Assembly (NCBI RefSeq): GCF_001570425.1
Contig: NZ_BCSX01000020.1
Location: 1-64,000 of the forward strand
DNA length: 64,000 bases
Reading direction: 5' to 3'
Origin: Mycolicibacterium brisbanense
GTDB taxonomy: Bacteria > Actinomycetota > Actinomycetes > Mycobacteriales > Mycobacteriaceae
Under the pieces are notes generated by a model. That model had not been told where the DNA came from and made no database searches. It saw only the letters and a program-made list of their open reading frames with translations. This document shows, in pieces, positions 41,808 to 50,719 of the stretch. Made by a program: the position numbers and the translations under genes. Numbering within the stretch: position 1 is the first letter of the stretch; every line of letters starts with the position of its first letter.

Positions 41808-42674
41808 GTGTCAGACTCGGATTTCGAGGAGCTGCTGGCGGTTCTCGACCTCAAGCGCGTCGACGACAACCTCTTCATCGGGACGCACCCGAGCAAGAAC
41901 CCGATACGCACGTTCGGCGGTCAGATGATCGCGCAGGCGTTCGTCGCGGGTGGTCGGTCACTTGAGCACAAGCAGCAGCCGAGCGCGCTGAACGCCCATT
42001 TCATCGCCGGCGGTGACCCGGAGAAGGACCTCGAATTCCACATCGTGCGGCTACGCGACGAGAAGCGTTTCGCCAATCGCCGGGTGGACGTCATGCAGGA
42101 CGGTCAGCTCCTGACGACCGTGATGCTCTCCTACATGAACGGCGGGCGCGGCCTCGAACACAGCGTGGCCGCGCCCGACGTCGCACACCCCGACACCTTG
42201 CCGAAGATCGACGAGCTGTTGCGCGGCTACGAGAAAACCGTGCCGTTGTTCGTCGAGGCATTGCGGCCCATCGAGTGGCGCTACACCAACGACCCGGCCT
42301 GGGTGATGCGGGACAAAGGGGAGCGCCTCGACCACAACCGGGTCTGGCTCAAGACCGAGGGCGCCATGCCCGACGACCCGGTGTTGCACGGCGCGGCGCT
42401 GGTGTATTCGTCGGACACCACGGTGCTCGACTCGATCATCACCACGCACGGGCTGTCGTGGGGTTTCGATCGCATCTTCGCGGTCACGATGAACCATTCG
42501 GTGTGGTTTCACCGTCCGATCAAGTTCGACGAATGGGTGCTGTACTCGACCACCTCACCGGTGGCCGCCGAATCCCGTGGCCTGGGCACCGGCCACTTCT
42601 TCGACGAGTCCGGTCAGCTGCTGGCGACGGTTGTGCAGGAAGGCATCGTCAAGTACTTCCCCGCGTCGAAATGA
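41808..42674 (+). CDS. tesB: acyl-CoA thioesterase II TesB
   Basis: 288-aa double-hotdog thioesterase. N-terminal LFIGTHPSKNPIRTFGGQMIAQAFVAGGRS and C-terminal SITTHGLSWGFDRIFAVTMNHSVWFHRPIKFDEW are family blocks; the catalytic Asp/Thr/Gln network of TesB lies in STD-like VYSSDTTVLDSI and the Gln of TVVQEG. Hydrolyses medium and long acyl-CoAs. GTG start preceded by GGGAGAGGGG. Follows pykA by 18 bp. Convergent with the DUF4190 gene, 4 bp apart. Confidence 0.94.
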   Translation: MSDSDFEELLAVLDLKRVDDNLFIGTHPSKNPIRTFGGQMIAQAFVAGGRSLEHKQQPSALNAHFIAGGDPEKDLEFHIVRLRDEKRFANRRVDVMQDGQLLTTVMLSYMNGGRGLEHSVAAPDVAHPDTLPKIDELLRGYEKTVPLFVEALRPIEWRYTNDPAWVMRDKGERLDHNRVWLKTEGAMPDDPVLHGAALVYSSDTTVLDSIITTHGLSWGFDRIFAVTMNHSVWFHRPIKFDEWVLYSTTSPVAAESRGLGTGHFFDESGQLLATVVQEGIVKYFPASK

Positions 42675-42678
42675 CGAG

Positions 42679-43266
42679 CTAACGCGTCGGCGTCGGGGTG
42701 ACGCCGAGATCGCCCTCCACTCGTTTGCGTAACGCGTCCTCGCACTGTTGTTGCGCGACGTGATCGCTGCCGGCCCGCTGCATGCAGTCCATGTATTCGG
42801 GCCCGCCGAATTCGTCGAACCAGCGCTGCCCGACCCCAACCCACACCCAGATGAAGGCGATCGACACCAGCACAGCGATGGCTCCGAGCACGATGCCGCT
42901 GGTGGCGATACCCATGTTGTCGGCCTCGCCGCGTTTACACCGGCCGCGCGCAACGGCCCCGATGACCACCGCGAGCACGCCGAGGACGATGCCACCGACC
43001 ACCGACACCGTCAGGACGAGACCGATGATGGCCAGCACCAGCGCCGCGACGCCAAGCCCGTTGCGTGATCCGACCGCTGGGCGAGGCGGGGGCGCGGGAT
43101 AGCCACCGTACGCAGACGGGGGATAACCGGCACCGTAGGGCGGTGGTGGGGGATAACTGCCGTACGGCGGCGGGTAGGGGCCCGGGTACGGTCCGTACGG
43201 TGTCGGCGATGCGGCCGGCGGAGCGGGTTTGTCCGACTCGGTGCCGTCGCCGCGCGCGTCGGTCAT
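42679..43266 (-). CDS. DUF4190-like membrane protein with proline-rich N terminus
   Basis: 195 aa. Residues 15-65 are Pro/Tyr/Gly-rich; then two membrane helices, GLGVAALVLAIIGLVLTVSVVGGIVLGVLAVVIGAVARGR and NMGIATSGIVLGAIAVLVSIAFIWVWV, the DUF4190 pattern (helix, short R-G-R-x-x-R-G-E-A-x-N-x-G turn, helix). The tail has two cysteines in EYMDCMQRAGSDHVAQQQCEDALRKR, perhaps a disulfide outside the membrane. Function unknown; resembles the Rv1619 position between tesB and cydC only in place. ATG at 43264-43266. Downstream of cydC on the same strand with 10 bp between. Confidence 0.8.
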   Translation of the reverse strand: MTDARGDGTESDKPAPPAASPTPYGPYPGPYPPPYGSYPPPPPYGAGYPPSAYGGYPAPPPRPAVGSRNGLGVAALVLAIIGLVLTVSVVGGIVLGVLAVVIGAVARGRCKRGEADNMGIATSGIVLGAIAVLVSIAFIWVWVGVGQRWFDEFGGPEYMDCMQRAGSDHVAQQQCEDALRKRVEGDLGVTPTPTR

Positions 43267-43276
43267 GTGACCGAGG

Positions 43277-44818
43277 CTACTCGCCGGATACCTGTGGCAG
43301 CGCAGCACAACGCAGCGTCGGGCAGTCGACACCGGCCGGCAGATGATGCGTCGCGACCACGACGGTCCGGTCGGCTGCGAACAGGCCGCCGGGAGTGAGC
43401 AGCTCGGTCAGGATTCGGTCGGCGTCGGCCGCATCGAGATTCTCCGTCGGTTCGTCGAGCAGCACGATCGGGAAGCTCGAGATCAGCGCTCGCGCCAGCA
43501 GCAGCCGCCTGCGTTGGCCCGCTGACACCGCAGCCGCTCCGCCCACCAGAATGCTGGACAACCCGTCGGGCAGGTTCGCGAACCAGGTTCCGAGGCCGAC
43601 ACGGTGCACGACCGCCAACAGTTCCTCGTCGGTGGCGTCGCCGCGGGCCACCAGCAGGTTGTCGCGGACCGTGGTGTCGAACAGGTGCGCATCTTCGGCG
43701 AAAAAAGCTGCGCGCTGCGGTTTTTCCGCGTACTGGCGGGCGATCGCCATCAACAACGTCGTCTTGCCTGAGCCGCTCGGCCCCAGGACGGCCAGCCGCG
43801 CCCCCGGTTGCAGGTCCACCGCCGCGGTGGCGGGACGTCGACGCATGCCGGTCTCGAGTTCGGTCAGGGCCTTGAGCCTGCGGGCCGCGATGCGCGAGCG
43901 ACCCAGCTGCGGTGCGGCTTCTGGCAGCACGGCTGTGGCCTCGAATGCCGATAGCGGCAGCAGCATCAGGATCGCCACAGTGGTCGGGGCGACCGTCGGG
44001 GCCAGGGCCAGTGCGGCGACGACCGCGCCCAGCACGCTGGCTCCGATGGCGGCGCTCGGCATGGCGGCGGCGACGGCGGCGGGTGCCGCGGCTCTGTCGA
44101 CCGCACGGCCCAGGGCGCGGTGCTGCTGCTCGGACTCGTTGATCACCGCAGCCAGGCGCCCACTGACGCGGAGCTCCGGGGCATATTCGAGCGCCAGCAT
44201 GGTAGCCGTGTCACGCTGCGAACGATGTTGTGCGGCAACGGTCTCCGCTGCGGTCGCCGCGCGTGCCGCCACAGCGGGAGCGAGCACCCCCGCGACAAGC
44301 AGGCACGCCGCGAGCACCGCCGCGGCGGCAGGGGAGATCACGGCGATGACGCCCACCGCGGCGATTGAGAGCACCACGGCCACCACGATCGGCAGCAGGG
44401 CGCGCACCAGCACATCGGCCAGGTCGTCGACCGATCCACCGATCCGGGCCACGAGTTCACCACTCGGCATGCGCATGACGTCGTCGGTGGCGGCCTCCGC
44501 CAGCCGGCGGTACAACCCGGTGCGGGCATTGGCCGCTGCCCGCAGCGCGGTGTCGTGCGACGCGAGCCGCTGGCAGTAGCCGAGCACCCCTCGAGAAATG
44601 CCCAGCGCGCGAACCGCAACCACGGCCACCGAGAGGTCCAGCACCGGCGGCATCTGCCAGGCTCGGGTGATCAGCCATGCGGAGATGCCGGCCAATGCCA
44701 GGGCACTGCCCAGCGACAGCACGCCGAACATGCTCGCCAGGGCCAGCCGCCCGATCCGGGGCCTCAGTAAGTGCGCGGAGAACCGCAGCAGCGGGTCATC
44801 GTGGAACACGTGAATCAC
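43277..44818 (-). CDS. cydC: ABC exporter subunit CydC
   Basis: 513 aa. Six-helix ABC type-1 membrane domain (about 20-300), then the ATPase with Walker A GPSGSGKTTLL, Q-loop FAEDAHLF, signature VSAGQRRRLLLARAL, Walker B PIVLLDEPTENLDA and VVVATHHLP. Heterodimer with CydD; exports glutathione/cysteine-type thiols or handles heme and is needed to assemble cytochrome bd. GTG at 44816-44818; 23-bp overlap with the cydD end. In M. tuberculosis cydC follows cydD likewise. Confidence 0.93.
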   Translation of the reverse strand: MIHVFHDDPLLRFSAHLLRPRIGRLALASMFGVLSLGSALALAGISAWLITRAWQMPPVLDLSVAVVAVRALGISRGVLGYCQRLASHDTALRAAANARTGLYRRLAEAATDDVMRMPSGELVARIGGSVDDLADVLVRALLPIVVAVVLSIAAVGVIAVISPAAAAVLAACLLVAGVLAPAVAARAATAAETVAAQHRSQRDTATMLALEYAPELRVSGRLAAVINESEQQHRALGRAVDRAAAPAAVAAAMPSAAIGASVLGAVVAALALAPTVAPTTVAILMLLPLSAFEATAVLPEAAPQLGRSRIAARRLKALTELETGMRRRPATAAVDLQPGARLAVLGPSGSGKTTLLMAIARQYAEKPQRAAFFAEDAHLFDTTVRDNLLVARGDATDEELLAVVHRVGLGTWFANLPDGLSSILVGGAAAVSAGQRRRLLLARALISSFPIVLLDEPTENLDAADADRILTELLTPGGLFAADRTVVVATHHLPAGVDCPTLRCAALPQVSGE

Positions 44819-46316
44819 CCACCGTCACAACCACATCGCCGATCGCAAGCACTGGATCGCGGTGCCCGACCACCACGACGGTGGCACCGGAAGCAGCCCG
44901 GGCCGTGATGGCCGCCAGGACCCGAGCCTCCAGCTCGGCATCCAGATGCGCGGTGGGCTCGTCCAGCAGCAGCACCGGCGCCGGGGATCCGAGTACCCGG
45001 GCCAGGCCGAGCCGTTGCCGCTGCCCGAGCGAAAGGCCTACCCCGTCGCGGCCGATCACGGTGTCCAACCCGTCCGGAAGGCTGGCGCAGACCTCGTCGA
45101 AACCGGCACTGCGACAAGCAGTGTCGAGGTCGGGCAACGGGCCGAGCAATTCCAGATTGTCCCGGACGGTACCGGGAATCAGTACCGGACGGTGCGGCAG
45201 CCAGGCGATCTGACGCCACCACGCGTTCGGGTCGAGATCGGCCACCTCGATCCCGTCGACCCGCACCCGTGGCGCATCGGTGAGGCCCAGAATCGCCTGC
45301 AGCGCCGTACTTTTCCCGGCTCCGTTGGGTCCGGTGAGAACCGTGACGCGCCCCGGTTCGATCGCCGCGTGGAAGCCCTCGACCTCGATGGTGGGCGCAG
45401 TTGCCCGCGGCAGCAGGGTCCCGGCCGGGGCCGGTACCGTGCACAGCGTGAAGGCGGTTTCGGCCGCGGTCTTGCCGTCCTGCGCGGCGTGAAACGCCGC
45501 GCCGACCCGCCTCAGCGGCCAAAAGACCTCAGGCGCCAGCAGTAGCGCGGTCAGGGCGGCCGCCAGCGTCATGTCTCCGAAGACCAGGCGCAGGCCGACA
45601 CTCACCGCCACCAGGGCCACGCCGAGCGTGGCCAGCAGCTCCAGCACCAGCGCCGACAGAAAGGAGATCCGCAACGTCGCCATGGTCGAACGCCGGTGTG
45701 CGGCGGACAGTTCGGCGATACGCTGCACAGACCCGCCGGCTCTCCCCAGAGCACGCAAGGTGGGGATCCCCGCGACCAGGTCGAGTAGTCGGCTCTGCAA
45801 GGTGGTCAGGGCGCTGAGGGCCGCCGCCGACCGGTCCGCGGTGAGGAGCCCGATCAGCACCATGAAGATGGGGACGAGCGGGAGCGCGATCATCACGATC
45901 GCCGCGGCCTGAAGGTCGTACCACGCCATGACCAGCAGAGCTGCCGGGGTCAGGATGCCCGCGAGCACCACGGCCGGCAGGTAGCCGCTGAAGTACGGTC
46001 GCAGCCCGTCGAGGCCGCGTGTCACCACCGCGGCGGCCGCATCCCGTTGGGCCGCCAACTGCCGTGGCGGCAGGGCTGTCACCGACCGCAGGACCTGGCT
46101 GGACAACTCGCCGATGACCGCGGTGGCGCCGCGCTGCGAGAGCCTGCCCTGCAACCATTGCGCCACCGTGCGCACGGCCCAGATCGCTCCGAGTGCGAGC
46201 AGTGAAGAGCGCCAGTGTGTTCCGGAGTTCGGATCGACCACCACACCGGCCACCAGATGGGCCAGCACCACCGCCGACGCGATGGTGCTGCCGGCGATCA
46301 CCACACCGCAGGCCAC
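44796..46316 (-). CDS. cydD: ABC exporter subunit CydD
   Basis: 506 aa from the first standard start (GTG, 46314-46316). Six-helix membrane domain, then ATPase with GPNGAGKSTALQ (Walker A), WLPHRPVLIPGTVRDNLELL (Q-loop), LSLGQRQRLGLARVL (signature), VLLLDEPTAHLDA and VVGHRDPVL. Partner of CydC. The same frame is open upstream as far as 46433, and the 26 codons between GTG 46316 and the end of cydB read NLWRALGIR...LRRYLAAAVA, which looks like a genuine CydD N terminus, but contain no ATG, GTG or TTG. A CTG at 46392-46394 overlapping the cydB TGA (CTGA) is a possible true start giving 532 aa, nearer the usual length. Confidence 0.9.
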   Translation of the reverse strand: MACGVVIAGSTIASAVVLAHLVAGVVVDPNSGTHWRSSLLALGAIWAVRTVAQWLQGRLSQRGATAVIGELSSQVLRSVTALPPRQLAAQRDAAAAVVTRGLDGLRPYFSGYLPAVVLAGILTPAALLVMAWYDLQAAAIVMIALPLVPIFMVLIGLLTADRSAAALSALTTLQSRLLDLVAGIPTLRALGRAGGSVQRIAELSAAHRRSTMATLRISFLSALVLELLATLGVALVAVSVGLRLVFGDMTLAAALTALLLAPEVFWPLRRVGAAFHAAQDGKTAAETAFTLCTVPAPAGTLLPRATAPTIEVEGFHAAIEPGRVTVLTGPNGAGKSTALQAILGLTDAPRVRVDGIEVADLDPNAWWRQIAWLPHRPVLIPGTVRDNLELLGPLPDLDTACRSAGFDEVCASLPDGLDTVIGRDGVGLSLGQRQRLGLARVLGSPAPVLLLDEPTAHLDAELEARVLAAITARAASGATVVVVGHRDPVLAIGDVVVTVGDSRVPR

Positions 46317-46390
46317 CGCGGCCGCCAGGTAGCGGCGCAGCGCCGTGACAGATCCTGTCCCGCCGCGAATGCCCAGGGCGCGCCAGAGAT

Positions 46391-47440
46391 TCAGTCCGAC
46401 CGCCGGGCGAGTCCGATCGGCTCCGGGATGCGGTCAGCCGAAATACGTTTGCGGAATACCCAATACGTCCAGGCCTGGTAAACCATCACCAGGGGCGCGA
46501 ACACCAGTGCCGCCCAGGTCATGACCTTCAGCGTGTACGGCGACGACGAGCCGTTGTAAATGGTCAGGCTCCAGTCCGGGTTCAGCGTCGAGGGCACCAG
46601 GTTCGGGTACAGCGCACCGAACAGCAGAACCACCACGGCGGCAACGACAATCGTGGTGGAGATGAAGGCCCAGCCCTCGCCGCTGCGGCTGAACACCCTA
46701 GCGACCGCGGCCAGCTGCGCCACCACCGCGATGGCCAGCACGATCCACGTCCACGGTTTGCCGTGGCTCAACTGTGTCCACAGGCCGAAGCCTGCCACCA
46801 GCACCGTCGCCGGGATCGCCAGCTTGCGGGCGAAGTCGAAAGCGTCGGTTCGCACGGTGCCGCTCGACTTCAGCGCGACGAACACCGCACCGTGCAGGGC
46901 GAACAACGATCCGGTCGCCAGCCCACCCAGCAGGGTGTACGGGTTGACGACGTCGGTGATTCCGGCGTGCATCTGCCCGTGGCCGTCGACGGGCATGCCG
47001 TGCACCAGCCCAGCGAACGCGATGCCCCACAGAATGGCCGGCACCCATGATCCGACCGCAATGGCGATGTCCGCCCACCGGCGCCACCCGGGATCGTCGA
47101 TCTTGCCGCGCCATTCGATGGCCACGACACGCACGATCATCGCGCACAGGATCGCCAGCAAGGGCAGATACAGACCGGAGAACACGGTCGCGTACATCTC
47201 GGGAAACGCAGCGAACATCGCGCCACCGGCGGTGATCAGCCACACCTCATTGCCATCCCACACCGGGCCGATCGTGTTGAGCACGGCGCGACGATGCTGT
47301 TCGGCGTCGGTCCCGGTGCGACCTGCGGCCCGACCGAAGAAGCTCATCAACATCCCGACACCGAAGTCGAATCCCTCTAGTACGAAGAATCCGAGGAACA
47401 GCACGGCCAGCAGAATGAACCAGAGTTCCTGTAATCCCAT
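46391..47440 (-). CDS. cydB: cytochrome bd oxidase subunit II CydB
   Basis: 349-aa membrane subunit with about nine helices. Family blocks: FFVLEGFDFGVGMLMSFFG, GPVWDGNEVWLITAGGAMFAAFPEMYA, GHGQMHAGITDVVNPYTLLGGLATGSLFALHGA and SLTIYNGSSSPYTLKVMTW. Works with CydA in the low-oxygen, bc1-independent quinol oxidase. ATG at 47438-47440; 29 bp after cydA. Its TGA touches the probable start region of cydD. Confidence 0.97.
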   Translation of the reverse strand: MGLQELWFILLAVLFLGFFVLEGFDFGVGMLMSFFGRAAGRTGTDAEQHRRAVLNTIGPVWDGNEVWLITAGGAMFAAFPEMYATVFSGLYLPLLAILCAMIVRVVAIEWRGKIDDPGWRRWADIAIAVGSWVPAILWGIAFAGLVHGMPVDGHGQMHAGITDVVNPYTLLGGLATGSLFALHGAVFVALKSSGTVRTDAFDFARKLAIPATVLVAGFGLWTQLSHGKPWTWIVLAIAVVAQLAAVARVFSRSGEGWAFISTTIVVAAVVVLLFGALYPNLVPSTLNPDWSLTIYNGSSSPYTLKVMTWAALVFAPLVMVYQAWTYWVFRKRISADRIPEPIGLARRSD

Positions 47441-47469
47441 CGAATCGCTCCTCGACTCGTGCGGCGGGC

Positions 47470-48933
47470 TCAGTACGCGAACGACAACGGTGCGACGTCG
47501 TCGGCACCCGGCGGTGTCGGCGGCGCCGGTTCGGAGTCGTGTTCCAGCGGCCCGGCCACGACGTAGCGGCGCAGCAGGAAGAACCAGATGACCGCCAGCA
47601 CGGCGTAGAGCAATGTGAAGGTCACCAGGGACAGCACCACGATGGTCATCGAGTTGTGCGACACGCCTTGGGCCACGGTCAGCCGGATGGCCTGATCACC
47701 GGTCGGGTTGGGGGCGACGACCCAGGGTTGGCGGCCCATTTCGGTGAACACCCAGCCCGCGCTGTTGGCCAAGAACGGCGTGGGAATGGTCAGCAGGGCG
47801 AACCAGGAGAACCAGCGCTGGTTCGGAATCCGGCCGCCACGGGTCAGCCACAGTGCGGCGACCGCGAAAAGACCTGGCACCGCGAGGAATCCGATCATCG
47901 CGCGGAACGACCAGTAGGTGACGAACAGGTTGGGCCGGTAGTCGCCGGGCCCGAACTTGTGTTCATACTGCTGCTGCAGATCCTGCACGCCGTCCAGGTG
48001 CACCCCGGTGAACTTGCCTTCGGCCAGGAAAGGCAGGACGAAGGGCACCTCGATGGCGTGCACGACGCTGTCGCAGTTGTTGTGGGTCCCGACGGTCAGG
48101 ATCGAGAAGTCCGGGTCGGTTTGGCTGTGACACAACGATTCTGCGGAGGCCATCTTCATCGGCTGCTGCTGGAACATCAACTTGCCCTGGGCGTCGCCGG
48201 TGAAGAACAGCCCGATGGCCGCCACCAGGGTGACCAGGCAGCCCAGGATGGTGGCGGGCCGGTACATCGTCACCGCGTCGTCGGTCGCGGCAGCGTCGCT
48301 TCGCTGCGAGCGCACCATCCACCACGCAGACACACACGCCACGAACACGCCCGCGGTCAGGAACGACCCGGCCACAGCGTGCGAAAACGCAGCGATCGCA
48401 GTGTTGTTGGTGAACAGGGCGACGATGCTGGTCAGCTCGGCGCGACCCTTCTCGGCATTGAAGACGGCCCCGACAGGATGCTGCATGAACGAGTTGGCCG
48501 AGATGATGAAGAACGCCGACATGTTCACCGCGATGGCCACCACCCAGATGCAGGCGAGGTGCACGAGCCGGGGTAGCCGCGTCCAGCCGAAGATCCACAG
48601 CCCGATGAAGGTGGATTCGAAGAAGAACGCGGCCAAGCCCTCCATGGCCAGCGGCGCGCCGAAGATGTCGCCGACGAACCGCGAGTACTCACTCCAGTTC
48701 ATGCCGAACTGGAACTCTTGCACGATTCCGGTGGCCACCCCGATCGCGAAGTTGATCAGGAACAGCTTGCCGAAGAACCGGGTGAGCCGATACCAGCTGT
48801 CATTGCCGGTGATCACCCACACGGTCTGCATGATGGCGATCAACGGTGCCAACCCAATGGTCAGCGGAACAAAGATGAAGTGGTACACGGTGGTGATTCC
48901 GAACTGCCACCGTGACACATCCAAAGCGTCCAT
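47470..48933 (-). CDS. cydA: cytochrome bd oxidase subunit I CydA
   Basis: 487 aa carrying hemes b558, b595 and d. Visible heme ligands and motifs: RWQFGITTVYHFIFVPLTIGLAP (His of heme b595/d region), GVATGIVQEFQFGMNW, GLAAFFFESTFIGLWIFGW (Glu), the Q-loop with quinol site, AGWVFTEMGRQPWVV near heme b558 and GRQPW. The Q-loop is of the short type (no long CydA insertion). ATG at 48931-48933; first gene of cydABDC. 96 bp separate it from the HdeD-like gene; the bd operon in mycobacteria responds to respiratory stress but no operator is recognised here. Confidence 0.97.
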   Translation of the reverse strand: MDALDVSRWQFGITTVYHFIFVPLTIGLAPLIAIMQTVWVITGNDSWYRLTRFFGKLFLINFAIGVATGIVQEFQFGMNWSEYSRFVGDIFGAPLAMEGLAAFFFESTFIGLWIFGWTRLPRLVHLACIWVVAIAVNMSAFFIISANSFMQHPVGAVFNAEKGRAELTSIVALFTNNTAIAAFSHAVAGSFLTAGVFVACVSAWWMVRSQRSDAAATDDAVTMYRPATILGCLVTLVAAIGLFFTGDAQGKLMFQQQPMKMASAESLCHSQTDPDFSILTVGTHNNCDSVVHAIEVPFVLPFLAEGKFTGVHLDGVQDLQQQYEHKFGPGDYRPNLFVTYWSFRAMIGFLAVPGLFAVAALWLTRGGRIPNQRWFSWFALLTIPTPFLANSAGWVFTEMGRQPWVVAPNPTGDQAIRLTVAQGVSHNSMTIVVLSLVTFTLLYAVLAVIWFFLLRRYVVAGPLEHDSEPAPPTPPGADDVAPLSFAY

Positions 48934-49029
48934 CTGACCCTACTTCCGAGGTCGCTAGGCCAACCTACGACGAAGTGTAGTAGGCATCCATCTCGGCAAC
49001 CAGCGTCCCGGGACCGCCAACATGGTGGG

Positions 49030-49620
49030 TTACGTCACCGTGGGCGGTTCCGGGGCGAAGGCGGCCTTCAATTTCTTGGCGTCGCTACGGATGCCGAAGG
49101 CGGAGATGACCTCGACGATGCCGAGCACGATCAGGATGATGCCGGTCACCTGAGTGAGAGCGACCAGGCCCTCGACCGGTGCGACGAACATGATGATGCC
49201 CGCGATAATGCTGATGACGCCGACGATGATCTCCCAAATGCGTCCAGGCAGAGACTGATCACCGATGGCCGACATCGCCGTCGCCACACCGCGGAAGATG
49301 AAGCCGACACCGATCCAGATGGCGAGCAACTGGATCGAGTTGTCCAGGTTGACGAAACACAACACCGCCAGAACGAGCGACGCCGCACCACTGACGAACA
49401 GCAGAATGCGGCTGCCGGCGGGGGAACGCAGGCTCAGGGCGAGCACGACCTGCCAGATGCCGGTCACCAAGAGGTATGCGCCAAAGAAGATCGCAGTCAC
49501 GATGATTGCGGCGCCGGGGCGAACGAAAACGAGAACACCCAGAATGACTGCGAGAACGCCAGTTGCCAGCGTTGCCTTCCACAGATGAGGCAACAGGCTT
49601 GGTGTAGCAGTGGTTTCCAT
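49030..49620 (-). CDS. HdeD-family (DUF308) membrane protein, Rv1624c-like
   Basis: 196 aa with six hydrophobic segments in pairs: TLATGVLAVILGVLVFVRPGAAIIVTAIFFGAYLLVTGIW, ILLFVSGAASLVLAVLCFV, IQLLAIWIGVGFIFRGVATA, IIVGVISIIAGIIMFV, LTQVTGIILIVLGIVEVISAF (each cited in part). This three-fold repeat of G-x-x-x-I-x-x-G helices defines HdeD/DUF308. The E. coli namesake is acid-stress related; the role here is unknown. M. tuberculosis has a gene of like length upstream of cydA. ATG at 49618-49620 chosen over upstream codons. Confidence 0.88.
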   Translation of the reverse strand: METTATPSLLPHLWKATLATGVLAVILGVLVFVRPGAAIIVTAIFFGAYLLVTGIWQVVLALSLRSPAGSRILLFVSGAASLVLAVLCFVNLDNSIQLLAIWIGVGFIFRGVATAMSAIGDQSLPGRIWEIIVGVISIIAGIIMFVAPVEGLVALTQVTGIILIVLGIVEVISAFGIRSDAKKLKAAFAPEPPTVT

Positions 49621-49687
49621 GCTGGCAGTTTGACACAACAAATAGTGCCGGGCGCGGATTTTACCGTACCGCTGTGGCGTCGTACTG

Positions 49688-49738
49688 CGGTCGTTAATGT
49701 TCGGTTACCCCAGTGCGGGCTGGGGCCACGGTCGTTAA
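49688..49738 (+). promoter_or_regulatory. 10-bp direct repeats upstream of the polar amino-acid transporter operon
   Basis: CGGTCGTTAA occurs at 49688-49697 and again at 49729-49738, 41 bp apart, about four turns of DNA. They lie 57-107 bp before the GTG of the binding-protein gene, within a 174-bp gap that otherwise holds no gene. The first is followed by TGTTCGGTTAC. A regulator binding pair such as GlnR is possible but unproven. Confidence 0.4.
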
Positions 49739-49794
49739 CGTCTCCGGTTTGATGAGGGGCGGAAGACGGCCCTAGGCAAAGAGAAGAGGCAACT

Positions 49795-50712
49795 GTGAAA
49801 GCTGGATGTCACGTCCGTCGGGGGAAAATGTGGCGCGTCGCAGGGGTGATCGCGGCGAGTGGCGCCCTGATGCTCTCGGGGTGCGCGAACAACAGTGACA
49901 GCGGTACGTCAGGCACGACGACCACCGCGGCGACTGCTGAAAAGGTCGACTCCATCGCCAACACCGTGCCGGATCCCATCAAGTCGAGCGGCAAGCTCAT
50001 CGTCGGTACCGATCCGACGTACGCGCCGAACGAGTTCAAGGATCCCAACGGCAAGATCATCGGGTTCGATGTCGACCTCATGAACGCCATCGCCGCCACC
50101 TTGGGACTGACCCCGGAGTACCGGCCGTCAGCGTTCGACAAGATCATTCCGTCCGTCCAGGGCGGCAGCTACAACGTCGGCATGTCGTCGTTCACCGACT
50201 CGAAAGAACGTGAGCAGCAGGTCGACTTCGTCACCTACTTCCAGGCAGGCTCGGCCTGGGCGCAGAAGGTCGGCGCGGGTATCAACCCCGAGGACGCGTG
50301 CGGCAAGAAGGTGGCGGTGCAGACGGCGACGGTGCAGGACACCAATGAGATGCCGGCCCGCAATGCGAAGTGTGCCAAGGACGGCAAGCCCGCCATCGCC
50401 GTGCTCAAGTTCGACGACCAGTCGGCGGCGACCAACGCGGTGCTGCTCGGCCAGGCCGACGCCATGTCGGCGGACTCACCGGTGACGGCCTACGCGATCA
50501 AGCAGAGCGACGGCAAACTCGAGCAGGTCGGCGAGATCTTCGATTCCGCACCCTACGGTTGGGTCGTCCCCAAGGGCTCACCGCTGGCGCAGTCGCTGCA
50601 GAAGGCTCTCGAGCACCTCATCCAGACCGGTGCCTACAAGCAGGTGGCCGCCAACTGGGGCGCCGAGAAGGGACTGATCGACAAGCCGGTCATCAACGGC
50701 GCGACCAGCTGA
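49795..50712 (+). CDS. amino-acid ABC transporter substrate-binding lipoprotein
   Basis: 305 aa. Signal peptide RVAGVIAASGALMLSGC with lipobox LSGC (Cys30), so it should be lipidated by Lgt and held outside the membrane. The mature part is a SBP_bac_3 fold: GKLIVGTDPTYAPNEFKDPNGKIIGFDVDLMNAIAA (G-T-D...P-F and G-F-D-V-D signature), NVGMSSFTDSKEREQQVDFVTYF and ALEHLIQTGAYKQVAANWG. Ligand is a polar or charged amino acid (glutamine/glutamate class), exact one unknown. GTG at 49795 with GAGAAGAGG upstream; permease and ATPase follow. Confidence 0.92.
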   Translation: MKAGCHVRRGKMWRVAGVIAASGALMLSGCANNSDSGTSGTTTTAATAEKVDSIANTVPDPIKSSGKLIVGTDPTYAPNEFKDPNGKIIGFDVDLMNAIAATLGLTPEYRPSAFDKIIPSVQGGSYNVGMSSFTDSKEREQQVDFVTYFQAGSAWAQKVGAGINPEDACGKKVAVQTATVQDTNEMPARNAKCAKDGKPAIAVLKFDDQSAATNAVLLGQADAMSADSPVTAYAIKQSDGKLEQVGEIFDSAPYGWVVPKGSPLAQSLQKALEHLIQTGAYKQVAANWGAEKGLIDKPVINGATS

Positions 50713-50719
50713 GCCGGCA

